Assembly (NCBI GenBank): GCA_948467735.1
Contig: CAOKFN010000003.1
Span: 75,311 to 139,310, forward strand
Length of the DNA stretch: 64,000 nt
Reading direction: 5' to 3'
DNA from: an uncultured bacterium
GTDB taxonomy: Bacteria > Bacillota > Clostridia > Lachnospirales > Lachnospiraceae
Shown here: positions 25,052 through 33,614 of the stretch, piece by piece
Numbering within the stretch: position 1 is the first letter of the stretch
How the letters are laid out: each line of letters begins with the position of its first letter
Notes under the pieces: model-generated
Databases searched by the model: none
The model's input: the letters and a program-made list of their open reading frames with translations, nothing else
Told to the model about the DNA's origin: nothing
Program-made: the position numbers and the translations under genes

Positions 25052-25921
25052 ATGGAATTGTGGTTTTCGCAGCAGCATACGCCCGAGGTACAATTATCTA
25101 TACGGGTAAACAAACAGCTTTACAGCGGCGAGAGCAGCTTACAGAGAATCGACGTGTTTGAATCGCCGGAGTTCGGGCGGTTTCTGGCGCTGGACGGCCG
25201 CGTGATATTGACGGAAAAGGACGAGTTCATTTATCATGAGATGATAGTGCATGTGCCCATGGCGGTACATCCCAATGTGCGCAAGGTACTGGTCGTCGGC
25301 GGAGGGGACGGGGGCGCCGTAAGAGAGCTGGCGAAGTATCCGGAAATCGAACAGATTGATTTGGTGGAAATCGACGAACAGGTGGTACAGGCATGCATGG
25401 AATATCTGCCCAAGGTCTCCGCCGGTCTGGGGGATGAACGGCTTTATATTTATTATGAGGACGGGCTGAAATTCGTGCGGAACAAGGAAGATATGTACGA
25501 TTTGATTATTGTGGATTCCACGGGTCCGTTCGGGCCGGGAGAGGGACTGTTTACCAAGGAGTTCTACGACAGCTGCTATAAGGCCCTGAAGGAAGACGGC
25601 ATTATGGTGAATCAGCATGAGAGTCCGTTTTATGAGGCGGACGCCGCCTCCTGCCTGCGCGCCCATAAGCGTATTGTGGAGAGCTTTCCCATCAGCCGGG
25701 TTTATCAGGCGCATATTCCCACTTATCCGTCGGGGTATCGGCTGTTTGGCTTTGCGTCCAGAAGATATCATCCGATTCATGACCTAGAGGGTGAGAAATG
25801 GCTGGAACGGGGGATTGAGACAAAATATTATACGCCAAGGCTTCATGAAGGAGCCTTCTGTCTGCCCGCCTATGTGGAAAAGCTGCTTAGAAAAGTCGAA
25901 ATACGGGACGAAGGGACATGA
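25052..25921 (+). CDS. speE: Spermidine synthase
   Basis: Transfers the aminopropyl group of decarboxylated S-adenosylmethionine to putrescine. The 289-residue protein has the normal family length and all main motifs: the N-terminal beta hairpin (QLSIRVNKQLYSGES), LDGRVILTEKDEFIYHEM with the putrescine/dcAdoMet contacts, the nucleotide-binding VLVVGGGDGGAVRELAKY, the acidic VEIDEQVVQ, and the catalytic loop IVDSTGPFGPGEGLF. GGAGG followed by CAGGAT fixes the start at 25052. No S-adenosylmethionine decarboxylase gene lies in the window. Transcript leader and possible attenuator upstream are described separately. Confidence 0.95.
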   Translation: MELWFSQQHTPEVQLSIRVNKQLYSGESSLQRIDVFESPEFGRFLALDGRVILTEKDEFIYHEMIVHVPMAVHPNVRKVLVVGGGDGGAVRELAKYPEIEQIDLVEIDEQVVQACMEYLPKVSAGLGDERLYIYYEDGLKFVRNKEDMYDLIIVDSTGPFGPGEGLFTKEFYDSCYKALKEDGIMVNQHESPFYEADAASCLRAHKRIVESFPISRVYQAHIPTYPSGYRLFGFASRRYHPIHDLEGEKWLERGIETKYYTPRLHEGAFCLPAYVEKLLRKVEIRDEGT

Positions 25922-25935
25922 CGGAAGGATGGATT

Positions 25936-25962
25936 ACCGTTCCGGTGCGGAACCGGAACGGT
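25936..25962. terminator. Hairpin between convergent genes
   Basis: Perfect ten-base arms ACCGTTCCGG and CCGGAACGGT with a seven-base loop, 14 bases after the speE stop and before the end of the convergent phosphoesterase gene. There is no T tract, so termination is only likely. Confidence 0.45.
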
Positions 25963-26055
25963 ATGTTCTCGGCGTGGGATATTCTGTCGCCTGCCAAAGC
26001 CTGCGGCGGTTTATCTTCCTCAGTCGTGACGGACGAAATTTTAAGAGATGAATTG

Positions 26056-26757
26056 TCAGCGCCCTCCGCAGAACATATCAAAATTATCAAACATTATTTC
26101 CAGACGGTCTATTTTTTTAGCCGTATGGAAATGTCCGCAATACCATTTCCTGTATTTCAATCGATCTTCTATTGTATCCAGCCAGATTTCCGTAGACCTG
26201 TCCACAGTTCTCTGATCGATGCCCGGCAGGAATACCTCGGTGGGCACGTATTTTAACGGCGTGGTATGGCTTAATACCACGTCCGCCATCCAGCCGAGCC
26301 CATCCAGCTGCTGTTCCACATAGGCCTTGATTTCCTCCGAAGGCTGTTCGTCAGGCCACCATCCGTATCCGTAAGTAAGCCGCGTCATTTTGTCTATGCT
26401 GTAGGCGCCCCCAATGACGATGGTCTGCCGTCCGTTAAAGTCAAACACTTCGCCGTCCTTTGCAAAAAGAATATGGGGATAAGCCTCCTCGCAATATACG
26501 ATGCCCTCATGCCACAATGTTTCCTTGTAACCTTCTATGGTGGAGGGGCGCTGTTCATGGTTGCCATGGATGCAGAAAAACGTGATGGGAAGAGATTCAA
26601 GGAATTCTTTTTTTGGTTGATCTTGAGCGCCGCCCTCATAATTGATTCCCGCATCGCCCAAGATAATCAGTATATCATCGCGGCTGGTTTCAAATCTCCT
26701 GCAGAATGTCTCGATGCGCGCAAACTCGCCATGGGTGTCGCCTGTAATGTAAATCAT
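26056..26757 (-). CDS. Calcineurin-like metallophosphoesterase
   Basis: A 233-residue enzyme of the binuclear metallophosphatase fold. The metal-binding motifs are complete: ITGDTHGE at the N terminus, ILGDAGINYEG, CIHGNHEQRP, LSHTTPL and the late CGHFHTAK. The substrate is not known; small stand-alone members of this kind act on phosphodiesters or phosphoproteins. GGGAGGAAAAT precedes ATG 26757; a GTG or ATG further upstream in frame is not needed. Transcribed toward speE from the promoter at 26841-26869. Confidence 0.9.
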   Translation of the reverse strand: MIYITGDTHGEFARIETFCRRFETSRDDILIILGDAGINYEGGAQDQPKKEFLESLPITFFCIHGNHEQRPSTIEGYKETLWHEGIVYCEEAYPHILFAKDGEVFDFNGRQTIVIGGAYSIDKMTRLTYGYGWWPDEQPSEEIKAYVEQQLDGLGWMADVVLSHTTPLKYVPTEVFLPGIDQRTVDRSTEIWLDTIEDRLKYRKWYCGHFHTAKKIDRLEIMFDNFDMFCGGR

Positions 26758-26840
26758 ATTTTCCTCCCTGCGGTGTCCCTTTTCGTAAGTGACGGTGTTT
26801 TTCACTGAAAATTTGGGGCATTTGAAAGCTTTTCCGTTTT

Positions 26841-26869
26841 ATTATATAATACAGGAAGGAATAATACAA
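26841..26869 (-). promoter_or_regulatory. Sigma-A promoter for the phosphoesterase
   Basis: On the minus strand TTGTAT (26869-26864), 17-base spacer, TATAAT (26846-26841). Confidence 0.65.
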
Positions 26870-27127
26870 GGAAAAATTGATTGCTCATGGTTTTGACAAC
26901 GGGCTTCAGAAAATGAGGGCGGAGCGGTCAGGCGGCGCCGGAACATGCATGGGGAAAAACCGGTTGAAAAAATGAAAGGCGCGTGATACAGTTGTTGTAT
27001 ATCAAGCATTCGGGCAGGGCGGCATGCGCTGTCCGCCTGCGGGAATTACTGATTTTCTATCGCCGGACCGGCGGGGAAAGCGGTAATTTCTGCTATTATA
27101 CCGAGTATGGGTTGGAGTGAGAGAAAA
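26870..27127. other. Intergenic region before the second LytTR gene
   Basis: About 260 bases without an ORF. A near-palindrome around 26985-27005 (GATACA...TATATC) and a -10-like TATTAT at about 27092 are the only signals; no good -35 box fits. Confidence 0.35.
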
Positions 27128-27829
27128 ATGCAGCTAAAAATAGCGATATGTGATGACGACGCTTCTCAAAGAGAGTATCTTTTGGAGCTGGTCGGCCTGT
27201 GGGCGAAGAAAAACCGCCATCTTGCCAAAGTCAGGCAGTATGCGGGAGCAGAGGAGTTTCTTTTCGCATATTCCGAGGAAAAGGATTTCGATATTCTGCT
27301 TCTGGATATTGAGATGCCGAAAATAAGCGGCATTGAATTGGCCAAGACCGTGAGGCGCGGGGACGAAGCGGTACAGATTGTGTTTATTACCGGATATTAT
27401 GAATATTTCAGCGACGGTTTTGATGTGTCGGCGCTTCATTACCTGATAAAGCCGGTGGACAAGGGGAAATTGTATCCGGTGCTTGACAGGGCCGTGAAAC
27501 ATTTGGCCTATAGGCAGCGACATGTGCTGATTTCCACTTCGGAGGGGGATATCAAGGTATCGCTGGCGGATATTTTGTATGTGGAAGCGGAAAACGTCCA
27601 TGTGGTGATTCATACGGAGCAGGGGAATTACCGTACCCGAACGACGCTGGGAAGGTTTATGGAACAGCTGGATGATACTTTTTTTAAGACACATCGATCT
27701 TTCGTGGTCGGATTGAAATATATTACAAAAATAACGAAAACGGAAATCACCATGATAAACGGGGATGTAATTCCCATCAGCCGCGGGATGTACAACGAGG
27801 TTCACGCCGCGCTGATAAAATATCTGTGA
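27128..27829 (+). CDS. LytTR family response regulator
   Basis: A 233-residue regulator with a typical receiver (ICDDD acidic pocket, phospho-acceptor Asp in LLLDIEMPKISG at about residue 57, FITGY, and Lys in YLIKPV) and a C-terminal LytTR DNA-binding domain (about 135-233, with FFKTHRSFVVGLKYI). Such regulators bind pairs of direct repeats ahead of their targets. The start at 27128 follows GGAGTGAGAGAAAA; an earlier in-frame ATG at 27107 lacks a site. The kinase gene follows after 143 bases, which include a hairpin at about 27865-27895. It is the second of three LytTR/GHKL sets in the window. Confidence 0.92.
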   Translation: MQLKIAICDDDASQREYLLELVGLWAKKNRHLAKVRQYAGAEEFLFAYSEEKDFDILLLDIEMPKISGIELAKTVRRGDEAVQIVFITGYYEYFSDGFDVSALHYLIKPVDKGKLYPVLDRAVKHLAYRQRHVLISTSEGDIKVSLADILYVEAENVHVVIHTEQGNYRTRTTLGRFMEQLDDTFFKTHRSFVVGLKYITKITKTEITMINGDVIPISRGMYNEVHAALIKYL

Positions 27830-27972
27830 CAGAGACGCGGGGGGGCGTGATTGGGTTCAAGCATGGTACGGACGGCTTTCGGCCGTTCCATAGTTTGAAT
27901 AAGAATTTATATGGATGGTCTTGGACGTCCCATGTGATAATTAAAAAGCTGGGATTTTGACGGGAGGCAGTT

Positions 27973-28638
27973 ATGTTTTTGGATAAATTAATTGCAGGGA
28001 GAACGGCGGCGTTTGAAAATGAAATGATGCGGAAGTATTATGACGAGGTGGAGAATATGTATGAAAAAATGCGGGGCTGGCGGCATGATTACCGGCATCA
28101 TATTCAGACCATGAAGGTTCACGCGGCAAACGGGGAGTATGAGGAAATTGAGAGATATCTTGATATGCTGGATGACGAGCTGACCAATGTGGAGACCGTA
28201 ATCAAAACAGGGAACCGCATGGCGGACGCTATTTTAAACAGCAAGCTCTCCCTTGCGATTGAAAGGGACATCAAGGTGAAGGCGGAGGCGAAGATTCCGG
28301 TATCCGTCCAAGTGTCGGAGCTTGATTTATGTATCGTGATTAGTAATCTGCTGGACAACGCAATGGAAGCATGCATGGAACTGCCGCCGGAGGAGCGGCT
28401 GATTCGTATCTATATGGAGATGAAAGGAAATTACTTGTATCTTGTACTGACAAATACCATGGCGGGCGGGAAGAAACAAAACTATCGCACCAAAAAGGGA
28501 GAAGGGCACGGATTTGGGATTGCCCGTGTGGACGCCATTGTGAAAAAGTATGGGGGGTATGTGACAAGAGCATCCGAGGAAGAGGCTTTTTCTACCGAGA
28601 TTTTATTTCCGATGCATGCCTTGCAGCGAATGTCATGA
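27973..28638 (+). CDS. GHKL histidine kinase without membrane segments
   Basis: A 221-residue protein holding only the kinase core: GWRHDYRHHIQT with the phospho-acceptor His at about residue 36-42, the N box NLLDNAMEAC at about 123-134, and a lid EGHGFGIARVD. Family members normally carry several membrane segments in front; here a strong ribosome site (GGGAGGCAGTT) stands directly before residue 1 and no frame upstream encodes a membrane part. It must therefore sense something in the cytoplasm, work with a separate membrane protein, or act as a phosphatase for the LytTR regulator upstream. Confidence 0.88.
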   Translation: MFLDKLIAGRTAAFENEMMRKYYDEVENMYEKMRGWRHDYRHHIQTMKVHAANGEYEEIERYLDMLDDELTNVETVIKTGNRMADAILNSKLSLAIERDIKVKAEAKIPVSVQVSELDLCIVISNLLDNAMEACMELPPEERLIRIYMEMKGNYLYLVLTNTMAGGKKQNYRTKKGEGHGFGIARVDAIVKKYGGYVTRASEEEAFSTEILFPMHALQRMS

Positions 28639-28651
28639 AGGAGGTCTGAGA

Positions 28652-28855
28652 GTGCGGTTTGCTGTTGTGCATGGCGATATTACGTTGAAAGATTGTGTTT
28701 ATTTGAAGGTAAAGGATGTTATATGCGTCGTTTACAAGATTCCGACAAGGAAGAACAACGGGAATTTTTGCGGAAGATGGGAGGCAGAAGATATATGTGA
28801 CCGAGGATGGGACATGTCGGAAATAAGGAGATTAAGGCATGGCAGAAGGAAATAG
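28652..28855 (+). CDS. Small hypothetical protein (67 aa), GTG start
   Basis: GTG at 28652 stands seven bases after AAGGAGG, and the frame runs 67 codons. The product is basic, has three Cys and no membrane segment, and matches nothing I know. It follows the kinase stop by 13 bases and precedes a terminator, so it would be the last gene of the LytTR/GHKL operon. Its frame overlaps two smaller candidates. Confidence 0.4.
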   Translation: MRFAVVHGDITLKDCVYLKVKDVICVVYKIPTRKNNGNFCGRWEAEDICDRGWDMSEIRRLRHGRRK

Positions 28856-28949
28856 AGATGAAGCCAAAAGTGCAGTTTGCATCAAATTTTCGACATTTGG
28901 TATCAAACCGCACTTTTTTTGTGCTTTTGGTGATATAAAAGTTATATGA
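28839..28949 (+). CDS. Candidate peptide of 36 aa
   Basis: ATG at 28839 follows AAGGAG by eight bases. The frame encodes a polar N-terminal part (MAEGNRDEAKS) and then a Cys- and Phe-rich part (VCIKFSTFGIKPHFFCAFG). It crosses the terminator at 28867, which weakens the case. A secreted signal or toxin-like peptide is possible given the kinase and exporters on either side, but this is speculation. Confidence 0.25.
   Translation: MAEGNRDEAKSAVCIKFSTFGIKPHFFCAFGDIKVI
28867..28920 (+). terminator. Rho-independent terminator
   Basis: Arms AAAGTGC (28867-28873) and GCACTTT (28910-28916), extended inward by GTTTG/CAAAC, followed by a T run. It should end the LytTR/GHKL operon. Confidence 0.8.
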
Positions 28950-28991
28950 GGAGTCAAGAAAGCACAGGATATAGGGGGACATTAGAAATGA

Positions 28992-29162
28992 ATGAAAAAG
29001 GAAATAGAAGGAGCGTCAGAGGTTAAGGAAGCGCGAGAAATGGAGGAGATGCTAGAGATTAAGGAAGCGCGAGAAATGGAGGAGATGTTAGGGATTAAGG
29101 AAGCGCGAGAAATGGGGAAGGCGTTAGAGGTTAAGGAAGCGCAAGAAATGGAGGAGACATGA
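28992..29162 (+). CDS. Microgene of four 12-residue repeats (56 aa)
   Basis: ATG 28992 opens 56 codons made almost entirely of a 12-residue unit close to VKEAREMEEMLE, present four times and encoded by 36-base tandem repeats. The ribosome site is weak. The frame ends in ATGA, whose ATG (29159) begins a 21-codon frame that keeps the same flavour (ALKIKEVQEK), so the array may be the remains of a longer coiled-coil protein broken by a frameshift. It stands between the LytTR terminator and the ABC exporter gene. Confidence 0.35.
   Translation: MKKEIEGASEVKEAREMEEMLEIKEAREMEEMLGIKEAREMGKALEVKEAQEMEET
29016..29156 (+). repeat. 36-bp tandem repeat, about four copies
   Basis: Units start with RTTAAGGAAGCGCGAGAAATG and are 36 bases (12 codons) apart; the last copy has GCGCAAGAAATG. 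The period keeps the reading frame. Confidence 0.8.
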
Positions 29163-29266
29163 GAAATGAAAGAAGCGAGAGAAAGGAAGAGGCATTAAAA
29201 ATCAAGGAAGTACAGGAAAAGTAAAAGGTATTTGAAATTAAGAAATACGGCATATCAAGGAAAGGA

Positions 29267-31204
29267 ATGAATGTAAGCGTGAAGAAAAAGGACGAAACAA
29301 ATAGAAAAAGTAATCTCCAAAACCAAAAATCACACCCCGGATCGGCATCCGAATCCGTTCAAAAGTCAAGGGAAAAAAGCAAATATTCCAAGCCGGGCAG
29401 TCTTGTGTGGGCGATGAAGAAGCTGTGGAATACACACAAGGGCATTCTCTTTTTTGCATTTGCGAGAGGGCCTTTGGATGTGGCGAGCTCGCTTGTGGGC
29501 GCTTATTTTTCAAAGGTTCTTATAGACCGAATAGGGGAAGGGAGGACTTTTGAAGAGCTGGCGGTAACGACACTGACTTTTGTGGCGGCGCTCATGGTTC
29601 TGCAGCTGTTAAGCCGATATGTGAGGGGAAAGCTCAGCGGTGTGAACTATTATCCCACAACGGTGTATCAGAATGAGATAGGGGCGTTTGTGGGCTATGA
29701 AACGGATTACGAGAATACGGAGAGGCAGGATTTTAAGAAAATAGAGGGCTATGCATGGAGGGATGCCAGCGAGGGAAGGTGTTCGCTGGAATTTATTTGG
29801 GAGAATATTTACAACTTTTTTAAGCATGCCCTTGGGATTTTTACTTACGCGTCTCTTATGGCGGCGCTGAACCCGGTTATTTTCGCGGCGGTGGCTTTGG
29901 TGTCCGCGCTTTCTTATGTTACGACCCGCTGGCAGACCCGGTATCGTGAGAAAAATAAGCACAAGTGGGAGAAGGAGTCCCGAAAGAAGGAGTATTTGGA
30001 GAGGCTTTCCGACAATTTCCCCAAGGCGAAGGATATCAAGCTGTATGGGCTGGAGGAGTGGCTTAATAAATTGATGCGGGATTATCAGGCTTATATTCTC
30101 ATGTGGGATAAGCGGTGCAGCCTGCGGGGAGTCTGGGCCGCGCTGCTGGCCGGTGTGATGACTCTGTTTCAGAACGGCATTGCGTACATTGTCTTGATTG
30201 AGTCTTTGGCGGCGGGAAATATTACCGTGGGAGACTTTGTCTTTTATTTCGGGCTGGTGGGGAGCATCGCGGGATTTCTACAGGGGTTAATCAAAGACAT
30301 TGCGGGTCTGAGCGCCCGGGCGGACAAGATTGTGTATTACAGGGAGCTTTATGATTATCCCAGCCGTTTCAATCACGGAGAGGGCTGCGCGCTGCCTGCG
30401 GGGCCGATCAGAATTGAGCTGAAGGATGTATGGTATCGCTACGACGGCGCAAAGGAGGATACGCTAAAAGGTATTAACCTATGCATTGAGGCCGGGGAAA
30501 GTCTGGCGCTGGTGGGCGTAAACGGCGCGGGCAAGACAACGCTGATCAAGCTGATCTGCGGGATGTACATGCCTTCTAAGGGAGAAATTCTGGTAGGAGG
30601 AAAGCGGATAGAGGAGTATAACATCGAGGAATATTATTCCATGATTTCCGCGGTGTTTCAAGAAATCTGGCCCGCCGCGTTTACCGTTTTTGAGTTTGTG
30701 GCCAGCGCGGATCTTGAGCGGCCTTCCGCAAGAGAGGGGGCGGCGGCCGCGATGAAGGCCGCTGGAATTTATGAGAAAATAGCGGGCCTTCAAAACGGCA
30801 TGGACACGCATTTGATGAAAGGAATTTACGATGACGGCGTGGATTTGTCGGGAGGAGAGATGCAGAAGCTTGTTCTGGCCCGGGCCATATACAAGGACGG
30901 CCCCGTCTTGGTGCTGGACGAGCCCACGGCGGCGCTGGACCCGATTGCCGAGAACAATCTATATCTACAGTATCGCGAGCTGACAAAGGGGAAAACCTCC
31001 ATTTACATTTCCCACCGTTTCGCCTCCACACGCTTCTGCGACCGCATTGTTCTTCTGGAGGACGGCCGCATCAAGGAAAGCGGAACCCATGAGGAGCTTA
31101 TGAAGTTAAACGGCAGATACGCCTATATGTTCGACGTCCAGAGCAAATATTATAAAGACGGCCCAAAAGACCAGACCCTCCAAAACATCCCCGAGGGCGC
31201 ATAA
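29267..31204 (+). CDS. ABC exporter half-transporter A
   Basis: A 645-residue protein with an N-terminal polar stretch (about 45 residues), a six-segment membrane domain (about 60-345) and a nucleotide-binding domain with Walker A GVNGAGKTT at about 416-424, signature LSGGEMQ (about 527), Walker B VLVLDEPTAALD (about 546) and the H-loop ISHR (about 581). No C39 peptidase domain is present. It is followed, across the structured repeat of locus C, by a second half-transporter; the two probably form a heterodimer. The substrate is unknown. The start follows AAGGAAAGGA. Confidence 0.9.
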   Translation: MNVSVKKKDETNRKSNLQNQKSHPGSASESVQKSREKSKYSKPGSLVWAMKKLWNTHKGILFFAFARGPLDVASSLVGAYFSKVLIDRIGEGRTFEELAVTTLTFVAALMVLQLLSRYVRGKLSGVNYYPTTVYQNEIGAFVGYETDYENTERQDFKKIEGYAWRDASEGRCSLEFIWENIYNFFKHALGIFTYASLMAALNPVIFAAVALVSALSYVTTRWQTRYREKNKHKWEKESRKKEYLERLSDNFPKAKDIKLYGLEEWLNKLMRDYQAYILMWDKRCSLRGVWAALLAGVMTLFQNGIAYIVLIESLAAGNITVGDFVFYFGLVGSIAGFLQGLIKDIAGLSARADKIVYYRELYDYPSRFNHGEGCALPAGPIRIELKDVWYRYDGAKEDTLKGINLCIEAGESLALVGVNGAGKTTLIKLICGMYMPSKGEILVGGKRIEEYNIEEYYSMISAVFQEIWPAAFTVFEFVASADLERPSAREGAAAAMKAAGIYEKIAGLQNGMDTHLMKGIYDDGVDLSGGEMQKLVLARAIYKDGPVLVLDEPTAALDPIAENNLYLQYRELTKGKTSIYISHRFASTRFCDRIVLLEDGRIKESGTHEELMKLNGRYAYMFDVQSKYYKDGPKDQTLQNIPEGA

Positions 31205-31205
31205 A

Positions 31206-31399
31206 ACCTGTCTCGGAACAAGTTCCCGCTTGCGGGAACTGGAATAAAAGAGACCGGAACAAGTTCTTACAAGCGAGGACTGGAATATAAAAACAGTCTC
31301 GGAACGGAAGCGCCCGGAAGGAAATTTCAGCTGTGCCCTATACAGATGAAATTTTCTTCCCCTTATGGGCGCTGTAGTGCAGAGACGGTACTGGAATAG
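31206..31399 (+). repeat. Structured intercistronic element, compound copy (locus C)
   Basis: Two small hairpins (GTTCCCGC 31222-31229 with GCGGGAAC 31232-31239; a weaker AGTTCT/AGGACT one at about 31262-31281) come before one long module: GTCTC 31296-31300 with GAGAC 31382-31386, AGCGCCC 31309-31315 with GGGCGCT 31367-31373, 14-pair arm 31316-31329 with 31347-31360, CTGT with ACAG at the tip. The first small hairpin is itself bracketed by GTCTCGGAAC (31210) and GAGACCGGAAC (31250). It ends in ACTGGAATAGGAG, the ribosome site of the gene at 31410. Confidence 0.9.
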
Positions 31400-31409
31400 G
31401 AGAATAACA

Positions 31410-33227
31410 ATGCGTAAAAATAACATAACAATACAGGCGTTTAAGATGTACAGCGCCTACAATCCCAAATATTTCCCCATCAAGTTTCTGGAGACCATGT
31501 TCAACAATATATCCCCTTATTTTAATTTATGGCTGTCCTCCGAGATTGTGACGGCGTTGTATGAGGGGAGGGACCGGGGAGAAATCTACCTGCTTGTGGC
31601 GGTGACGCTATTAGGAAATCTCCTGATCAGGGCTTTGGGGGCGCTTTTGAGGAGAACGGCCGATACCCAGCTTGCCGTCTTGGAGAATGAGGAAGCGGCG
31701 GCGTTTAACCGAAAGGTATTATCGCTGGATTACGACAAGCTGGAAAATCCGGATATCAGAAAGCACAGGCGGAAAATCATAGAAAACTCGTGGATTAACT
31801 GGTATGGGGTCAAGCAGATGAGGGAAACGGTGCATGATATGATGCGCAGCTTCGTCAATTTCTTTTTCTGTCTGCTGCTTTTTATAGAAATGTTTTCTCT
31901 GATTGCCAAGGCGGGCTTTCAGGGGATGGGAATTCTTCTTTTTGCCGTTCTTCTAGTGTGTATCGGCGCAAATGTTTTCATGGATTCCTATAGTCGAAAG
32001 AAAATGTCGATCTGCTGGAAAAAGATGGGAGACTTGATGCTGGATGAAAACCGTCTGGGACAGGGCTATTCCTTGGCGGGACTGGACAATCGCATTTACC
32101 GCCAAGAAGCCCTGAGGTTCAAAATAAAACAGCAAAATGCCGAGACCCATTTAAGGGTGTTTTCCGAGGCGGAACAGAAAGCGCTCCTCTATAATGTACC
32201 CACCATCGTCTTGGACTATCTGGTGGAGCTATGCGCCTATTTGATTGTCGTTTTATATTGCGTCATGGGAACGTTCCCTTTGGGCGGCGTGATCAAATAT
32301 GTGGGGTACCTGCGCAGAATGACGGGCTATATCGGAGACATCTTTGATTTTAACAGCAAAATTAAGGTAAACGAACCATATCTTCAAGTATATCTGGACT
32401 TTTTTGCCATCAAAAACGACATGTATCAGGGCAGTCTGGCGGTGGAAAAGCGAAGCGATAAACGGTATGATATTGAATTTAAAAACGTCAGCTTCAAATA
32501 TGCGGGAGCGGAGGAATATGCTCTGAAAAATATCAATCTGCGGCTGAAGGTGGGAGAAAGGCTTGCGGTTGTGGGCATGAACGGCAGCGGAAAGACGACG
32601 TTTATCAAGCTGCTCTGCCGCCTGTACGACCCGGACGAGGGAGAAATCCTCATGAATGATTTCAATATCCGGAAATATGATTACAGGCAGTATCTGGATA
32701 TTTTCTCGGTGGTATTTCAGGATTACAGCCTGCTTGCCATGCCCCTTGGCAATAATGTGGCGTGCGCCGAGAGCTGGGACAGCGAGAAGGCGGAGAGGCT
32801 TTTAGAGGAGGTGGGGTTTGGCGAGCGGTATGCACAGCTGGAAAAGAAGCTGGATACGCCGCTTTATAAGGATTTTGACAAGGACGGTGTGAATATTTCC
32901 GGCGGAGAGGCACAGAAAATTGCCCTTGCAAGGGCCCTTTACAGGGACGCGCCCTTTATTATTCTGGATGAACCCACCGCGGCCTTAGACCCTCTGGCGG
33001 AGGCGGAGATTTACTCCAAGTTTGATGAAATCGTGGGGGATAAGACCGCAATCTATATCAGCCACCGCCTGTCTTCCTGCCGTTTCTGCGACAAAATCGC
33101 GGTGTTTGACAAGGGCAGAATCGTGCAGACAGGCACTCACGAGGAGCTGCTTTCGGATGAAAGCGGCAGATACTATGAGCTTTGGAACGCGCAGGCCCAA
33201 TACTATACCGAGAAGGTCGAAGCGTGA
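31410..33227 (+). CDS. ABC exporter half-transporter B
   Basis: A 605-residue half-transporter: membrane domain at about 20-320 and nucleotide-binding domain with Walker A GMNGSGKTT (about 388), signature ISGGEAQ (about 496), Walker B FIILDEPTAALD (about 515) and ISHR (about 550). Both ATP sites look complete. It is the likely partner of the exporter gene upstream, separated only by the structured repeat that supplies its ribosome site (AGGAG, seven bases before ATG 31410). The last codons enter a 57-bp tandem repeat. The giant flagellin gene follows after 387 bases but has its own promoter. Confidence 0.9.
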   Translation: MRKNNITIQAFKMYSAYNPKYFPIKFLETMFNNISPYFNLWLSSEIVTALYEGRDRGEIYLLVAVTLLGNLLIRALGALLRRTADTQLAVLENEEAAAFNRKVLSLDYDKLENPDIRKHRRKIIENSWINWYGVKQMRETVHDMMRSFVNFFFCLLLFIEMFSLIAKAGFQGMGILLFAVLLVCIGANVFMDSYSRKKMSICWKKMGDLMLDENRLGQGYSLAGLDNRIYRQEALRFKIKQQNAETHLRVFSEAEQKALLYNVPTIVLDYLVELCAYLIVVLYCVMGTFPLGGVIKYVGYLRRMTGYIGDIFDFNSKIKVNEPYLQVYLDFFAIKNDMYQGSLAVEKRSDKRYDIEFKNVSFKYAGAEEYALKNINLRLKVGERLAVVGMNGSGKTTFIKLLCRLYDPDEGEILMNDFNIRKYDYRQYLDIFSVVFQDYSLLAMPLGNNVACAESWDSEKAERLLEEVGFGERYAQLEKKLDTPLYKDFDKDGVNISGGEAQKIALARALYRDAPFIILDEPTAALDPLAEAEIYSKFDEIVGDKTAIYISHRLSSCRFCDKIAVFDKGRIVQTGTHEELLSDESGRYYELWNAQAQYYTEKVEA

Positions 33228-33385
33228 AGTGTCTGCCGGAGTAAAAAACATCTGCCGAAAGGCGTGCCGTCTGCCAAGGCGTGAAGCACCTGCCGGAGTA
33301 AAAGGCATCTGCCGAAAGGCGTGCTGTCCGCCAAGGCATGAGGCATTTTCTGAAATATAAGGCGTCTGCTGAACGAAAGACGATA
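33222..33385 (+). repeat. 57-bp tandem repeat at the end of the ABC exporter gene
   Basis: Units start at 33222, 33279 and 33336, exactly 57 bases apart; the third is diverged and partial. The first unit includes the stop codon of the ABC exporter. The period is a multiple of three, and two other frames are also open through it, but no ribosome site suggests translation. Confidence 0.8.
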
Positions 33386-33455
33386 AATTTGTCGAAAATT
33401 GTCGAGACTTGTCGATGAAAGCAGGCGGCCGGATTATCCGCCTTTTCCAAGATAC

Positions 33456-33484
33456 TTGCCGTTTCGGCCAAATTCGTATATAAT
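33456..33484 (+). promoter_or_regulatory. Sigma-A promoter for the giant flagellin
   Basis: TTGCCG (33456-33461), 17-base spacer, TATAAT (33479-33484). I saw no sigma-28 type sequence (TAAA ... GCCGATAA) in this gap. Confidence 0.65.
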
Positions 33485-33614
33485 AACTTTTAATTACATA
33501 TGCGAAGCGGTCGTTGACCAAGGCATTTACACGGTAAAGCGCCGCCAAAACAGCGGCTGTTATAATTAAAAGATACAAAGGGGAATTTGTGTCTTGGAAA
33601 TGGGGGAATTGAAT

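Noticed and set aside
25918..26256. Frame overlapping the speE stop as ATGA
   Set aside because: It has no family match and soon runs antisense to the phosphoesterase. The overlap looks accidental.
29267..33227. Bacteriocin-processing ABC exporters
   Set aside because: Neither half-transporter has an N-terminal C39 peptidase domain.
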